Positions 29,175 to 37,432 of a stretch of DNA of 64,000 nt are shown here, piece after piece. The position numbers were made by a program, and so were the translations under genes. The first letter of the stretch is position 1. The number at the start of each line of letters is the position of its first letter. The stretch is from Streptomyces chattanoogensis (lineage in GTDB: Bacteria; Actinomycetota; Actinomycetes; Streptomycetales; Streptomycetaceae), in the NCBI RefSeq assembly GCF_001294335.1, contig NZ_LGKG01000207.1:288676-352675 (forward strand), given 5' to 3'. The notes under the pieces are model-generated. The model saw nothing but the letters and a program-made list of their open reading frames with translations, had not been told where the DNA came from and ran no database searches.

Positions 29175-31167
29175 GAGCGCACGCGCGGCGCCAGGCGGAC
29201 TCGCGGAGCAGACGCAGCCCGTTGAGGCCCACGATGACGGTGGAGCCTTCGTGCCCGAGGACGCCCAGCGGGAGCGGGAGGGTGCCGGCCAGGTCCCAGA
29301 GCACCAGGCCGGAGAGGAACACGCCCGCGATGGCGAGGTTCTGTACGACGAGGCGGCGGGCGGCGCGGGAGAGAGCCACCACGGCGGGGACGGTGGCGAG
29401 TTCGTCGCGGACGATGACCGCGTCGGCGGTTTCCAGGGCCAGGTCGGAGCCCGCCTGCCCCATGGCGATGCCGGTGTGGGCGGCGGCCAGTGCCGGGGCG
29501 TCGTTGACGCCGTCGCCGACGACCAGCACCTTGCGGCCCGTGTGCGCCAACTCCCGTACGGCGGCGGCTTTGTCCTGAGGCAGGAGTCCGGCCCGTACCC
29601 CGGCGAGGGCGACCTCGTCGGCGAGGCGGGCGGCGGCGCGCGGGTTGTCGCCGGTCAGGAGGAGGGGCGCGCTGCCGGTGAGCGTGCGGAGGGCGGCGAG
29701 CGCGGCGGCGGCGCCGGGCCGGATCCGGTCGGCGAGCGCCAGGACGCCGACCGTGACGCCATCGCGGCGGACATGGACGACGGTGTGGCCGCCCTCCTCC
29801 AACTCCCTTGTATGCAAAGCGAGTTGACTCGGTGCAGAGCCCTGTGCGCCGGGTGACGGCCGGGGTGGCGCGGCGACGGTCACGGTGTGCCCCTGGACGG
29901 TGGCCGTCACCCCGGTGCCGGGCGTGGAGGTGAAGTCCTCCGCCACCGGGAGGTCCAGGCCGCGCTCGCGGGCGGCGCGCACGATGGCCCGGGCGAGGGG
30001 ATGTTCGCTGCGGTGCTCGGCCGCGGCGGCGGCCGTGAGCAGGGCGTCTTCGGTCAGGGGAGCGCCGTCGGCCGGTCCGCCGTCCGGCAGCGGGTGGACG
30101 GCGGCAAGATACGGGGTCCCCTCGGTGAGGGTGCCGGTCTTGTCGAGGGCGACGGTGTCGATCCCGCCGAGGCGTTCCATGACGACGGCGGATTTCACCA
30201 GGACGCCGTGGCGGCCGGCGTTGGCGACGGCGGAGAGCAGCGGCGGCATGGTGGCCAGCACCACCGCGCACGGGGAGGCGACGATCATGAAGGTCATGGC
30301 CCGTAGCAGGCTGCCGGTCACCCCGGCGCCGAAGCCCAGCGGTACGGCGAAGACGGCGAGCGTGGCCGCCACCATGCCGACGGAATAGCGCTGTTCGACC
30401 TTCTCGATGAAGAGCTGGGTCGGCGCCTTGGTCTCCGAGGCCTCCTCGACCATGGCGACGATCCGGGCGATCACCGAGTCGGCGGCGTCGCGCTCGACCC
30501 TGACGCGCAGCGCGCCGGTGCCGTTCAGGGTGCCGGCGAAGACCCCGTCGCCGGGTCCCTTGGCCACCGGCAGGGGTTCGCCGGTGATGGTGGCCTGGTC
30601 GGCCTCGCTGTCGCCGTCCAGTACGCGGCCGTCGGCGCCGATGCGTTCGCCGGGGCGGACGAGGAGGGTGTCGCCGACCGCGAGGGCGCCGGTCGGCACG
30701 GTCTCCTCGCCGCCGTCGTCGAGGAGGCGGGTGGCCGTGGCGGGCGCGAGGTCGAGCAGGCCGCGTACCGAGTCGGCGGTCCGGGCGGTGGCCAGCGCTT
30801 CCAGGGCCCCGGAGGTCGCGAAGATGACGATGAGCAGCGCGCCGTCCGTCAGCTGCCCGACGGCGGCCGCGCCGAGCGCGGCGACGACCATCAACAGGTC
30901 GACGTCCAGGGTCCGTCGGCGCAGCGCCCGGAGTCCGGACCAGGCAGGTTCCCAGCCGCCGGCGACATACGCGGCCGCGTACAGCGGACCGTGGAGCGCG
31001 GCGGGGGCGCCGGTCAGCTGCAGCGGCAGGGCGATCAGGAACAGGGCCAGGGACGCGGCCGCCCAGCGGGCCTCGGGCAGCGCGGACACTCGGGTGCGCC
31101 ACCGGGGAGCGACGGCCTCATGACGCGTCGGCGCCGGGGCGGGCCGCCGGGTGACGGTGGAAGACAT
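29140..31167 (-). CDS. P1B-type heavy-metal ATPase, P1B-4-like (Co/Ni or Fe export)
   Basis: A 675-residue metal pump with TGE at 195-197, the intramembrane SPC motif at 298-300, the phosphorylation site DKTGT from D342, and the C-terminal HEGST signature in LGVLGHEGSTVIVGLN. There is no N-terminal CxxC metal domain. SPC with HEGS/HEGG and no metal-binding head is the P1B-4 pattern seen in mycobacterial CtpJ/CtpD, which export cobalt, nickel or iron. The divergent regulator is an NmtR-type sensor, the known controller of CtpJ in Mycobacterium tuberculosis, which supports Ni/Co. The start is ATG 31167. Confidence 0.88.
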   Translation of the reverse strand: MSSTVTRRPAPAPTRHEAVAPRWRTRVSALPEARWAAASLALFLIALPLQLTGAPAALHGPLYAAAYVAGGWEPAWSGLRALRRRTLDVDLLMVVAALGAAAVGQLTDGALLIVIFATSGALEALATARTADSVRGLLDLAPATATRLLDDGGEETVPTGALAVGDTLLVRPGERIGADGRVLDGDSEADQATITGEPLPVAKGPGDGVFAGTLNGTGALRVRVERDAADSVIARIVAMVEEASETKAPTQLFIEKVEQRYSVGMVAATLAVFAVPLGFGAGVTGSLLRAMTFMIVASPCAVVLATMPPLLSAVANAGRHGVLVKSAVVMERLGGIDTVALDKTGTLTEGTPYLAAVHPLPDGGPADGAPLTEDALLTAAAAAEHRSEHPLARAIVRAARERGLDLPVAEDFTSTPGTGVTATVQGHTVTVAAPPRPSPGAQGSAPSQLALHTRELEEGGHTVVHVRRDGVTVGVLALADRIRPGAAAALAALRTLTGSAPLLLTGDNPRAAARLADEVALAGVRAGLLPQDKAAAVRELAHTGRKVLVVGDGVNDAPALAAAHTGIAMGQAGSDLALETADAVIVRDELATVPAVVALSRAARRLVVQNLAIAGVFLSGLVLWDLAGTLPLPLGVLGHEGSTVIVGLNGLRLLRESAWRRACAPRPRPRSDRAG

Positions 31168-31188
31168 GGCGTCACCATACAGGAACGA

Positions 31189-31204
31189 ATGAACAACTCT
31201 TCAT
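31189..31204. promoter_or_regulatory. Palindromic operator for the NmtR-type repressor
   Basis: ATGAA-CAACTC-TTCAT, a perfect 5-bp-arm dyad with a 6-base centre, lies 21 bases upstream of the ATPase start and 31 bases upstream of the regulator start. SmtB/ArsR-family sensors bind AT-rich imperfect dyads of the TGAA...TTCA kind. This AT-rich site stands out in a GC-rich region. Confidence 0.6.
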
Positions 31205-31235
31205 GTATTGACATATCGCTTGTAGGATGGGCTCC

Positions 31236-31637
31236 ATGGGTCATGGAGTCGAGCGCAGCAGCACCGCCGCCACCACTCGCGAACGCCTCGACGCCGTGGG
31301 CACCGCCGATGTCGCCGCCACGCTCCAGGCGCTGGCCACACCCTCCCGGCTACGGATCCTGGCCCGCCTCCAGGAGGGCCCGTGCGCGGTCGGCGACCTC
31401 GCGGAAGCGGTGGACATGGAACAGTCCGCCTGTTCGCACCAGCTCCGCCTGCTGCGCAACCTCGGCCTGGTCGCCGGCGAACGCCGTGGCCGCTCGATCA
31501 TCTACGCCCTGTACGACAACCACGTCGCCGAACTCCTCGACCAGGCACTGTTCCACGTGGAACATCTGCGGCTGGGCGTACGCGACGCCGCCCCGGCCGA
31601 ACGGGCCGCCAATCCCCCGCGAAGCGCGCGGAGTTAG
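31236..31637 (+). CDS. nmtR: NmtR-like Ni(II)/Co(II)-sensing ArsR-family repressor
   Basis: A 133-residue ArsR/SmtB repressor. The N terminus MGHGVE is the same as that of mycobacterial NmtR, where it takes part in nickel binding; this fixes the start at ATG 31236 instead of the ATG three codons earlier. The HTH covers TPSRLRILARL to EQSACSHQLRLLRNL. The alpha-5 metal residues D94, H96, H107 and H110 match the known NmtR set (D91, H93, H104, H107). It is divergent from the P1B-4 ATPase and probably represses it until Ni or Co binds. Confidence 0.88.
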   Translation: MGHGVERSSTAATTRERLDAVGTADVAATLQALATPSRLRILARLQEGPCAVGDLAEAVDMEQSACSHQLRLLRNLGLVAGERRGRSIIYALYDNHVAELLDQALFHVEHLRLGVRDAAPAERAANPPRSARS

Positions 31638-31700
31638 GGCAGCACGGACGCAGGCGGCGCCCCCGGGCGGCGCCGCCTGCGTCAACGGTGCACCTCCGGC

Positions 31701-32450
31701 TCAGGACTCGTCGCCGTCGCCGTCGCCGATGGCGGCGGCCATCACGGCCCGGACGGCGTTCTCCGCGGACTTCTTGTCGACCCCGAGGCCCGCGAGCACG
31801 CCCGTACCGGCCTCGAACTCCAGCAGGGCCAGCAGGATGTGCTCGGTGCCGATGTAGTTGTGCCCCAGCCGCAGGGCCTCACGGAAGGTGAGCTCCAGCG
31901 CCTTCTTCGCCTGCGCGTCGAACGGAATGAGCGCCGGCACCTCGTCGGACGCGGGCGGCAGCGCCGCGGTGGCGGCCTCGCGGACGGCGTCCAGCGAGAC
32001 CCCCAGCTCCACGAGCGCCAGCGCGGCGAGCCCGGCCGGGTCGGTCAGCAGCCCCAGCACCAGGTGCTCGGGGCGGATCTCGTTCCCGGAGGCCGCGCGG
32101 GCGGCTTCCTGCGCGGCCACCACGACCTTGCGCGCCCGGGGGGTGTACCGGCTGAAGCCCTGCTGGGCATCGAGATCCGACAGTTCGCCGCCGGAGCCCT
32201 TCACCACGAAGCGCTTCTGTGCCGCCTGCTTGGTGACGCCCATGCTCTTGCCGATGTCCGTCCAGGACGCACCGGAGCGCCGCGCCTGGTCCACGAAGTG
32301 GCCGATGAGGTGGTCGGCCACATCACCGAGGTGCTCGGCGGCGATCACCGCGTCGGAGAGCTGGTCGAGCGCGTCGGAGTGCACCTTCTTGATGGCCTCG
32401 ATCAGGTCGTCGAGGCGGATCGTATGCGTTGTGCGGTCTGAATTCGCCAT
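31701..32450 (-). CDS. HTH protein with Clp N-terminal repeats, probably autoregulated
   Basis: A 249-residue protein. Residues 60-82 form a helix-turn-helix (SWTDIGKSMGVTKQAAQ), and residues about 100-245 hold two Clp-N (ClpC/ClpA N-domain) repeats (RYTPRARKVVVAAQEAA, IRPEHLVLGLLTDP, YIGTEHILLALLEFEAG). Clp-N modules normally feed substrates or adaptors to Clp AAA proteins; here no AAA domain is present. The pairing of a DNA-binding head with Clp-N repeats, and two palindromes in its own promoter, suggest an autorepressor whose level or state is read through the Clp machine (inference). Confidence 0.85.
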   Translation of the reverse strand: MANSDRTTHTIRLDDLIEAIKKVHSDALDQLSDAVIAAEHLGDVADHLIGHFVDQARRSGASWTDIGKSMGVTKQAAQKRFVVKGSGGELSDLDAQQGFSRYTPRARKVVVAAQEAARAASGNEIRPEHLVLGLLTDPAGLAALALVELGVSLDAVREAATAALPPASDEVPALIPFDAQAKKALELTFREALRLGHNYIGTEHILLALLEFEAGTGVLAGLGVDKKSAENAVRAVMAAAIGDGDGDES

Positions 32451-32451
32451 G

Positions 32452-32498
32452 CGTCAACCATAGGTTGACGACACCTCGACGTCAACCCCGAGTTGACG
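32452..32498 (-). promoter_or_regulatory. Leaderless promoter with two palindromic operators
   Basis: Reading the minus strand, TTGACG (32485-32480) is followed after 17 bases by TATGGT (32462-32457), and the ATG begins 6 bases later, so the transcript should be leaderless or nearly so. CGTCAACC-ATA-GGTTGACG (32452-32470) encloses the -10 box, and CGTCAAC-N5-GTTGACG (32480-32498) covers the -35 box. Both dyads share the GTCAAC/GTTGAC half-site. No Shine-Dalgarno sequence is present before the start, in keeping with a leaderless mRNA. Confidence 0.7.
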
Positions 32499-32626
32499 AT
32501 CGCCGGAGTGCTCGTCGGAGCAGCAGCTGCCCCGTCCCAACTGGCCCCCTTACACCTGATGTCCCATACGCCACCATGGGCCCCTCCCGTTCGGCCCCGC
32601 GGGCGGGGTGCGACGATGGGCCCGTC

Positions 32627-33391
32627 ATGGTTGCGGGGCACATTCTCAGGGGGCTGCGCGCCGCGGTGTTCGCGGCGGTCTGTGTGCTGCTCGCTGCCCT
32701 CGGCCATGTGGCGATGTCGGATGCCGCGGTGCCCGGGTGGATGCTGCTCGCGGCCGGCGCGGGAACCGCGGCCGGTGCCTGGTGTCTGGCGGGGCGCGAA
32801 CGCGGGCCCCTGACGGTGGGCTTGCTGACCGTGGGCACCCAGGCCGCCCTGCACAGCGCGTTCTCCCTCGGCCAGGCGTTCGCCGCCGCCGGCGGCGAAC
32901 GGGCGTCACTGGCACGGCAATGGGCGAGCACCTGGCTGTGCGGCGCGCAGGGGATGTCGCTCGCGGACATCGATGCGGCGCAGCGGATGCATGCGCAGAT
33001 GCCCGGGATGCACGGGCAGATGGCAGACATGGCCGGGATGCACGGGCAGCTGCCGAGCATGCCTGGCATGGCGGCCACGCATGCCATGGACGGCATGACT
33101 GGCATGACTGGCATGAGCGGCGGCGCGGGCGGCATGCTAGCCGCCCACCTGCTCGTCGCCCTGCTCAGCGCCTGGTGGCTGTGGGGCGGCGAGCGGGCGG
33201 CGTTCCGGCTCGTGCGCACCGTGTCGGCGTGGCTGTTCGCGCCGCTGGTGCTCGTCCTGCGGATCGTGCTGCCCGATGCGCCGCCCGCCGTACGCGCAGC
33301 CCGGCAGGAGCCGCGCCGGGCGAAGCGCCGGCTGTTGCTGGCCCATGCGATGTCGTTGCGGGGTCCGCCGTGTGAACCGGCTGTCGGCTGA
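32627..33391 (+). CDS. Met/His-rich integral membrane protein, putative copper binding
   Basis: A 254-residue membrane protein with about five hydrophobic segments (residues 11-30, 37-56, 62-82, 168-187, 198-215). An extramembrane loop at residues 120-165 is packed with MxGM and MHGQM units (MPGMHGQMADMAGMHGQ, MDGMTGMTGM). Such Met/His clusters bind Cu(I) or Ag(I) in periplasmic copper proteins. It lies beside an ECF sigma/anti-sigma pair and a copper export operon. The start at ATG 32627 could equally be GTG 32630. Family name not recognised; a copper-handling role is inferred. Confidence 0.75.
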   Translation: MVAGHILRGLRAAVFAAVCVLLAALGHVAMSDAAVPGWMLLAAGAGTAAGAWCLAGRERGPLTVGLLTVGTQAALHSAFSLGQAFAAAGGERASLARQWASTWLCGAQGMSLADIDAAQRMHAQMPGMHGQMADMAGMHGQLPSMPGMAATHAMDGMTGMTGMSGGAGGMLAAHLLVALLSAWWLWGGERAAFRLVRTVSAWLFAPLVLVLRIVLPDAPPAVRAARQEPRRAKRRLLLAHAMSLRGPPCEPAVG

Positions 33392-33518
33392 CAGCACGGT
33401 TGAATTCCCATTTCACCGGTCCCCGCCGAGCGCGGCGACCGGATCACGCGAAGGATTCCCAAGGACTCCGATGATGGTTCCGATGATTCCTGCCCGCAGG
33501 GGGCGCCGCGGCGTCCCG

Positions 33519-33761
33519 TCAGTCGAGGGCAGCCCGCGACCGCAGGCCCGCCAGCAGCGCGTCGACGGACGCCGTATCGCGCTCGGTGTGCGCGGCGGCC
33601 CGGCCGATGTCCGCCGTCAGCGCTCGTGCCCGTGCCTGCCAATGGCGGCAGTCCGCACAGCCCGAAAGATGGCAGTCGAGCCGGCGGTCGGTGAGGCCGG
33701 GCGGCAGTTCCTCGCCGTCGAGGCGGGCGGAGAGTGCCGTACGGATGCGGGCGCAGTGCAT
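33519..33761 (-). CDS. Short zinc-finger anti-sigma factor
   Basis: An 80-residue soluble protein with the zinc anti-sigma core H-x3-C-x2-C (CHLSGCADCRHW) and preceding helices (MHCARIRTALSARLDGEELP). It lacks the membrane segment many anti-sigma factors carry, so it should be cytoplasmic. It is divergent from, not co-transcribed with, the ECF sigma gene 49 bases away; the two starts share one control region. The partner is inferred from position. Confidence 0.8.
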   Translation of the reverse strand: MHCARIRTALSARLDGEELPPGLTDRRLDCHLSGCADCRHWQARARALTADIGRAAAHTERDTASVDALLAGLRSRAALD

Positions 33762-33810
33762 GGGCCCATCCTCCCCGACGCCTGCGCGCCCGGCGAGGGG
33801 CGGTCGCGGA

Positions 33811-34413
33811 ATGCGCGATGACGAGGCGGTGACGGGGTGGGCGCTGGCCGCCCGCGGTGGCGACGAGCGGGCCGTCGAACAGTTCGTCCGGGCCACCCAG
33901 CTCGATGTACGGCGCTATGTGACCCATCTCAGCGGCGATCCGCAGGCGACCGACGACCTGGTGCAGGACACCTATGTCCGGGCACTGCGCAGTCTGCCCG
34001 GGTTCGAGGGCCGGTCATCGGCACGGACCTGGCTGCTGACGATCGCCCGGCGGGTGGTGGCGGACCGGATCCGTTCCCAGGCCGTACGGCCCCGGCTGGC
34101 GGCGACCGAGGACTGGCAGTCGGCGGCGGAACGGGTCCAGCCGCGCGGGGTGCCGGGGTTCGACGAAGGTGTCGCCCTGGCGGAACTGCTGACGGCGCTG
34201 GGGCCGGGGCGGCGTGAGGCGTTCGTGCTGACGCAGCTGCTCGGGCTGCCCTATGCGGCGGCCGCCGGGGTGATGGGCTGTCCCGTGGGGACGGTCCGGT
34301 CCCGGGTGGCACGCGCACGGGAGACTCTGATCGCCCGGCTGGCGGAGGCGGAGGGGGCCTGGGATCCCGTCCCGGGCGGCCCGCCGCGCGAGCTCGCGGG
34401 CGCCGCTGCCTGA
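33811..34413 (+). CDS. ECF-type RNA polymerase sigma factor
   Basis: A 200-residue ECF sigma factor: region 2 with AVEQFVRATQLDVRRYVTHL and DDLVQDTYVRALRSL, then region 4 with LGPGRREAFVLTQLLGLPYA and PVGTVRSRVARARETL. It is divergent from a zinc-finger anti-sigma gene. The neighbourhood (Met/His-rich membrane protein, copper ATPase operon) suggests a copper or redox trigger, though no promoter pair was matched with confidence. ATG 33811 gives a normal start; the ribosome site is weak. Confidence 0.88.
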   Translation: MRDDEAVTGWALAARGGDERAVEQFVRATQLDVRRYVTHLSGDPQATDDLVQDTYVRALRSLPGFEGRSSARTWLLTIARRVVADRIRSQAVRPRLAATEDWQSAAERVQPRGVPGFDEGVALAELLTALGPGRREAFVLTQLLGLPYAAAAGVMGCPVGTVRSRVARARETLIARLAEAEGAWDPVPGGPPRELAGAAA

Positions 34414-34436
34414 CCTGGCACTGACGCGGTGGCGGC

Positions 34437-34496
34437 CCCACTCGTGCCGGCAGACAGGCCGGCAGGCCCACTCGTGCCGGCGAACAGGCCGTCAGC
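34437..34496. repeat. 30-bp tandem duplication
   Basis: CCCACTCGTGCCGGC plus 15 further bases occurs at 34437-34466 and again at 34467-34496 with a few mismatches; a partial third copy (CCCCTCGTACCG) runs into the following hairpin. It lies between the sigma factor gene and its terminator. No function is evident. Confidence 0.7.
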
Positions 34497-34533
34497 CCCC
34501 CTCGTACCGACACCGGTCCGGTACGAGGGGGGC
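34495..34533. terminator. Strong 14-bp hairpin between convergent genes
   Basis: GCCCCCCTCGTACC (34495-34508) and GGTACGAGGGGGGC (34520-34533) pair perfectly around an 11-base loop. It lies 82 bases after the sigma factor stop and 15 bases beyond the stop of the convergent PCuAC-like gene, and should end both transcripts. Confidence 0.75.
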
Positions 34534-34547
34534 TTCGCCGTCCCGGC

Positions 34548-35057
34548 TCACGGTCCGGCGAGCGTCGCCACCGCCCGCGCCCGGACGGTGAGCGGTGGGC
34601 TGTCACGGAAGTGCAGGGTGAAGGTGAGCCGTTCCCCCGGTGAGAGCCGGGGCGGCGGGCTGACCATGATGTCCAGTCCGGTCGCCGTCATCCGCAGCGA
34701 GCCGCCCGCCGGGACGGTGGCGGCGCGCACCATCTCCATCCGCCGGGCGTTGCGCCCGATGTCGGCGGTGCGGCTGAGCATGGCGCGGTACCCGGGCGGG
34801 CCGGTGACGCCCGTCAGTTCGTCGTCCGCGGTGCCGGTGTTGCGGATCGTGAAGAACGCCGCGGTGGACTCCTTCCCGTACGGGATCAGCACCCGGCCCT
34901 CGGCGGCGCCGAGGCGTGCGGGGGTGCCGGCGTTGCCGGTGGCGGTCCAGGCGGTGAGGGTGCCCAGCGTCGCCAGGCACGAGAGCAGGGGTACGGCCAC
35001 GGCCGCGCGCAGCCGCCTCGGCCCGTCCGTCCCGCTCAGCTCCTTCATCCGGTTCAT
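34548..35057 (-). CDS. PCu(A)C-like copper chaperone, histidine ligands replaced
   Basis: A 169-residue exported protein: signal anchor at residues 17-38 (AAVAVPLLSCLATLGTLTAW) and a PCuAC (DUF461) beta-sandwich. In the family a conserved H-Mx10-M-x21-H-x-M set binds Cu(I). Here the Met positions remain (M93, M107, M109, M131), but the first His is absent and the second is D129 (GLDIMVSPP). It may bind copper through Met alone or have changed role. It starts inside the CopA stop (ATGA) after GGGAGG and is last in the copper operon. Confidence 0.8.
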   Translation of the reverse strand: MNRMKELSGTDGPRRLRAAVAVPLLSCLATLGTLTAWTATGNAGTPARLGAAEGRVLIPYGKESTAAFFTIRNTGTADDELTGVTGPPGYRAMLSRTADIGRNARRMEMVRAATVPAGGSLRMTATGLDIMVSPPPRLSPGERLTFTLHFRDSPPLTVRARAVATLAGP

Positions 35058-37432
35058 CGGGCCTCCCAAGTGGCGTGCGTGCGCGGGCGGTTGATGCTCC
35101 GGGCGGGCTTCGCCGCCCGGGCCGGCTGCCAGGCCCGCAGCCGCAGACTGTTGCCCACCACGAGCAGTGAGCTGGCGGACATCGCGGCGGCCGCGAGCAT
35201 CGGGTTGAGCAGGCCGACGGCGGCGAGCGGCACGGTGACGAGGTTGTAGCCGAAGGCCCAGACCAGGTTGGCCCGGATGGTGCCCAGGGTGCGGCGGGCC
35301 AGGCGTACCGCGTCTGCGATGGCCTGGAGGTCCTCGCGGACGAGGGTGACATCCGCGGCGCCGATCGCGGCGTCGGTGCCGCCGCCCATGGCGATGCCGA
35401 GGTCGGCGAGCGCGAGGGCCGCGGCGTCGTTGACGCCGTCGCCCACGACGGCGACCCGGCCGCCCTGTTCCTTCAGGGTGGTGACCAGCGCGGCCTTGTC
35501 CTGCGGGGTGGCCTGGGCGTGGATCTCGGTGATGGCGAGCTGCCCGGCCACCGCGCGGGCGGTGGCCTCGCGGTCCCCGGTGGCCAGTACGGGCCGCAGG
35601 CCCAGGCGGCGCAGATGGTCGACGGCCCGGTAGCCGTCGGGGCGGAGCGCGTCGCCGACGGCGAGAACGGCCTCGGGAGTGCCGTCGACGGTGACCAGGA
35701 CCGCGGTGTGCCCTGCGGTCTCCGCGGCGCGCACGGCGTCGGGGAGGGGAGCCGGGAGGTCTGCGGGGTCGGCGGGCGGCCGGGCGACGGTCACCCGGCG
35801 GCCGTCCACCGTGCCCCGTACGCCGTGGCCGGGGGTGGCGGTGAAGTTCCTTACGGGGAAGTCCCTTACCGGGACCGGGAGTTGATCCTGTTCCTCCGCA
35901 TGGGCGAGGACGGCTCGGGCCAGCGGATGCTCGGAACCCTGCTCCACGGCAGCGGCCAGGCCGAGCGCCTTGGCCGGATCCAGCCCGCCGGCCCGCGGCG
36001 TCAGGGCCGTCACGCTCATCCTGCCGGTGGTGAGGGTGCCGGTCTTGTCCAGGACGATGGTGTCGATACGGCGCAGCCGCTCCAGTGCCCGCGGCCCGCT
36101 GACGAGGATCCCCAGCTGGGCGCCGCGTCCGGTGGCGGCCAGCAGCGCGGTCGGGGTGGCGAGCCCGAGGGCGCAGGGGCAGGCGACGACCAGGACCGCG
36201 ACCGCGGCGGTGAGGGCGGCCTGGGGGGCGGCTCCGGCACCGAGCCAGAAGCCCAGGACGGTGACCGAGACGGTCAGTACGGCGGGGACGAAGACGGCCG
36301 CCACCGCGTCGGCGAGCCGTTGCGCCGAGGTCTTGCCGGTCTGCGCGTCCTCCACCAGCCGGGTGATCCGGGCGAGTTGGGTGTCCGCGCCCACCGCACC
36401 GGCCCGTACCACCAGCAGACCGCCGGAGTTGACCGCGCCCCCGACGACCTCCGAGCCCGGCCCGGCCTCGACCGGCCGGCTCTCCCCGCTGATCAGCGAC
36501 AGGTCCAGGGCGGAACTGCCCTCGGTGACCGTGCCGTCGGTGGCGACCCGCTCCCCCGGCCGTACGAGGAAGAGATCGCCGACCCGCAGCCGGTTCACCG
36601 GGATACGGACTTCGGTGCCGTCCCGGCGCACGGCGACGTCCTTGGCGGCGAGCTCGGCCAGGGAACGCAGCGCGGAGCCGGTGCCGCGCCGGGCCCTGGC
36701 CTCCATCCGGCGCCCGGCCAGCACGAACAGCGGTACGCCGACGGCCGCATCCAGGTAGAGATGCGCGGTGCCGTCGCCGGCCGTGGGCAGCAGTGTGAAG
36801 GGCATCGTCATACCGGGCAGCCCGGCGCCGCCGAGGAACAGCGCGTACGCCGACCAGCCGAACGACGCGGCCACGCCGAGGGAGACCAGGGTGTCCATGG
36901 TCGCGGCACCGTGCCGCAGGCCGCGCAGCGCACGGGTGTGGAAGGGGGCCGCACCCCATACGGCGACCGGCGCGGCGAGGACGAAGCACAGCCACTGCCA
37001 GTGGAGGAACTGCCAGGCGGGGACCATGGAGAGGGCCAGGACGGGGAGGGAGAGGACGGCGGTCAGCAGCAGCCGGCGGCGTTCGGCGGGGGCGTTGCCG
37101 TCCTCGGGTGCGGTGCTGTCCTGGGAGGCGCCGTCGTCCTCGGTGCCGGGATGTGCGCCGTGGTCCGGCTCCGGGGCGGACTCGGGGAGCCGCGCCGTGA
37201 AACCGGCCGCCTCGACGGTGGCGATGAGGTCGTCGACCGGGAGCGCCTCGGGGTGGCTGATCCGGGCCCGGCCGGTGGCCAGGTTCACCGAGGCCGATAC
37301 GCCGTCCAGCCGCCCGAGTTTCTTCTCGACCCGGCCCACGCAGGCGGCGCAGGTCATGCCGCCGACGGTCAGCGTGGTGGTGCGGGACGCGCCGGCCGGG
37401 GCGGTGGCGTCGTCCGGGGGCGTGGCCGTCAT
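35054..37432 (-). CDS. copA: Copper-exporting P1B-1 ATPase
   Basis: A 792-residue Cu(I) pump. An N-terminal HMA domain carries C28-x2-C31 in GGMTCAACVGRV; a His/acidic linker (residues 85-110) follows. The membrane part has the CPC motif in VACPCALGLATPTAL, the DKTGT phosphorylation site, and the C-terminal YN and MSxSS copper signatures (WAFGYNLV, AAMSASSLLVVGN). It exports copper from the cytoplasm. The gene overlaps both neighbours by four bases, making a tight three-gene operon with the small Met-rich membrane protein and the PCuAC-like protein. Confidence 0.95.
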   Translation of the reverse strand: MTATPPDDATAPAGASRTTTLTVGGMTCAACVGRVEKKLGRLDGVSASVNLATGRARISHPEALPVDDLIATVEAAGFTARLPESAPEPDHGAHPGTEDDGASQDSTAPEDGNAPAERRRLLLTAVLSLPVLALSMVPAWQFLHWQWLCFVLAAPVAVWGAAPFHTRALRGLRHGAATMDTLVSLGVAASFGWSAYALFLGGAGLPGMTMPFTLLPTAGDGTAHLYLDAAVGVPLFVLAGRRMEARARRGTGSALRSLAELAAKDVAVRRDGTEVRIPVNRLRVGDLFLVRPGERVATDGTVTEGSSALDLSLISGESRPVEAGPGSEVVGGAVNSGGLLVVRAGAVGADTQLARITRLVEDAQTGKTSAQRLADAVAAVFVPAVLTVSVTVLGFWLGAGAAPQAALTAAVAVLVVACPCALGLATPTALLAATGRGAQLGILVSGPRALERLRRIDTIVLDKTGTLTTGRMSVTALTPRAGGLDPAKALGLAAAVEQGSEHPLARAVLAHAEEQDQLPVPVRDFPVRNFTATPGHGVRGTVDGRRVTVARPPADPADLPAPLPDAVRAAETAGHTAVLVTVDGTPEAVLAVGDALRPDGYRAVDHLRRLGLRPVLATGDREATARAVAGQLAITEIHAQATPQDKAALVTTLKEQGGRVAVVGDGVNDAAALALADLGIAMGGGTDAAIGAADVTLVREDLQAIADAVRLARRTLGTIRANLVWAFGYNLVTVPLAAVGLLNPMLAAAAMSASSLLVVGNSLRLRAWQPARAAKPARSINRPRTHATWEAR

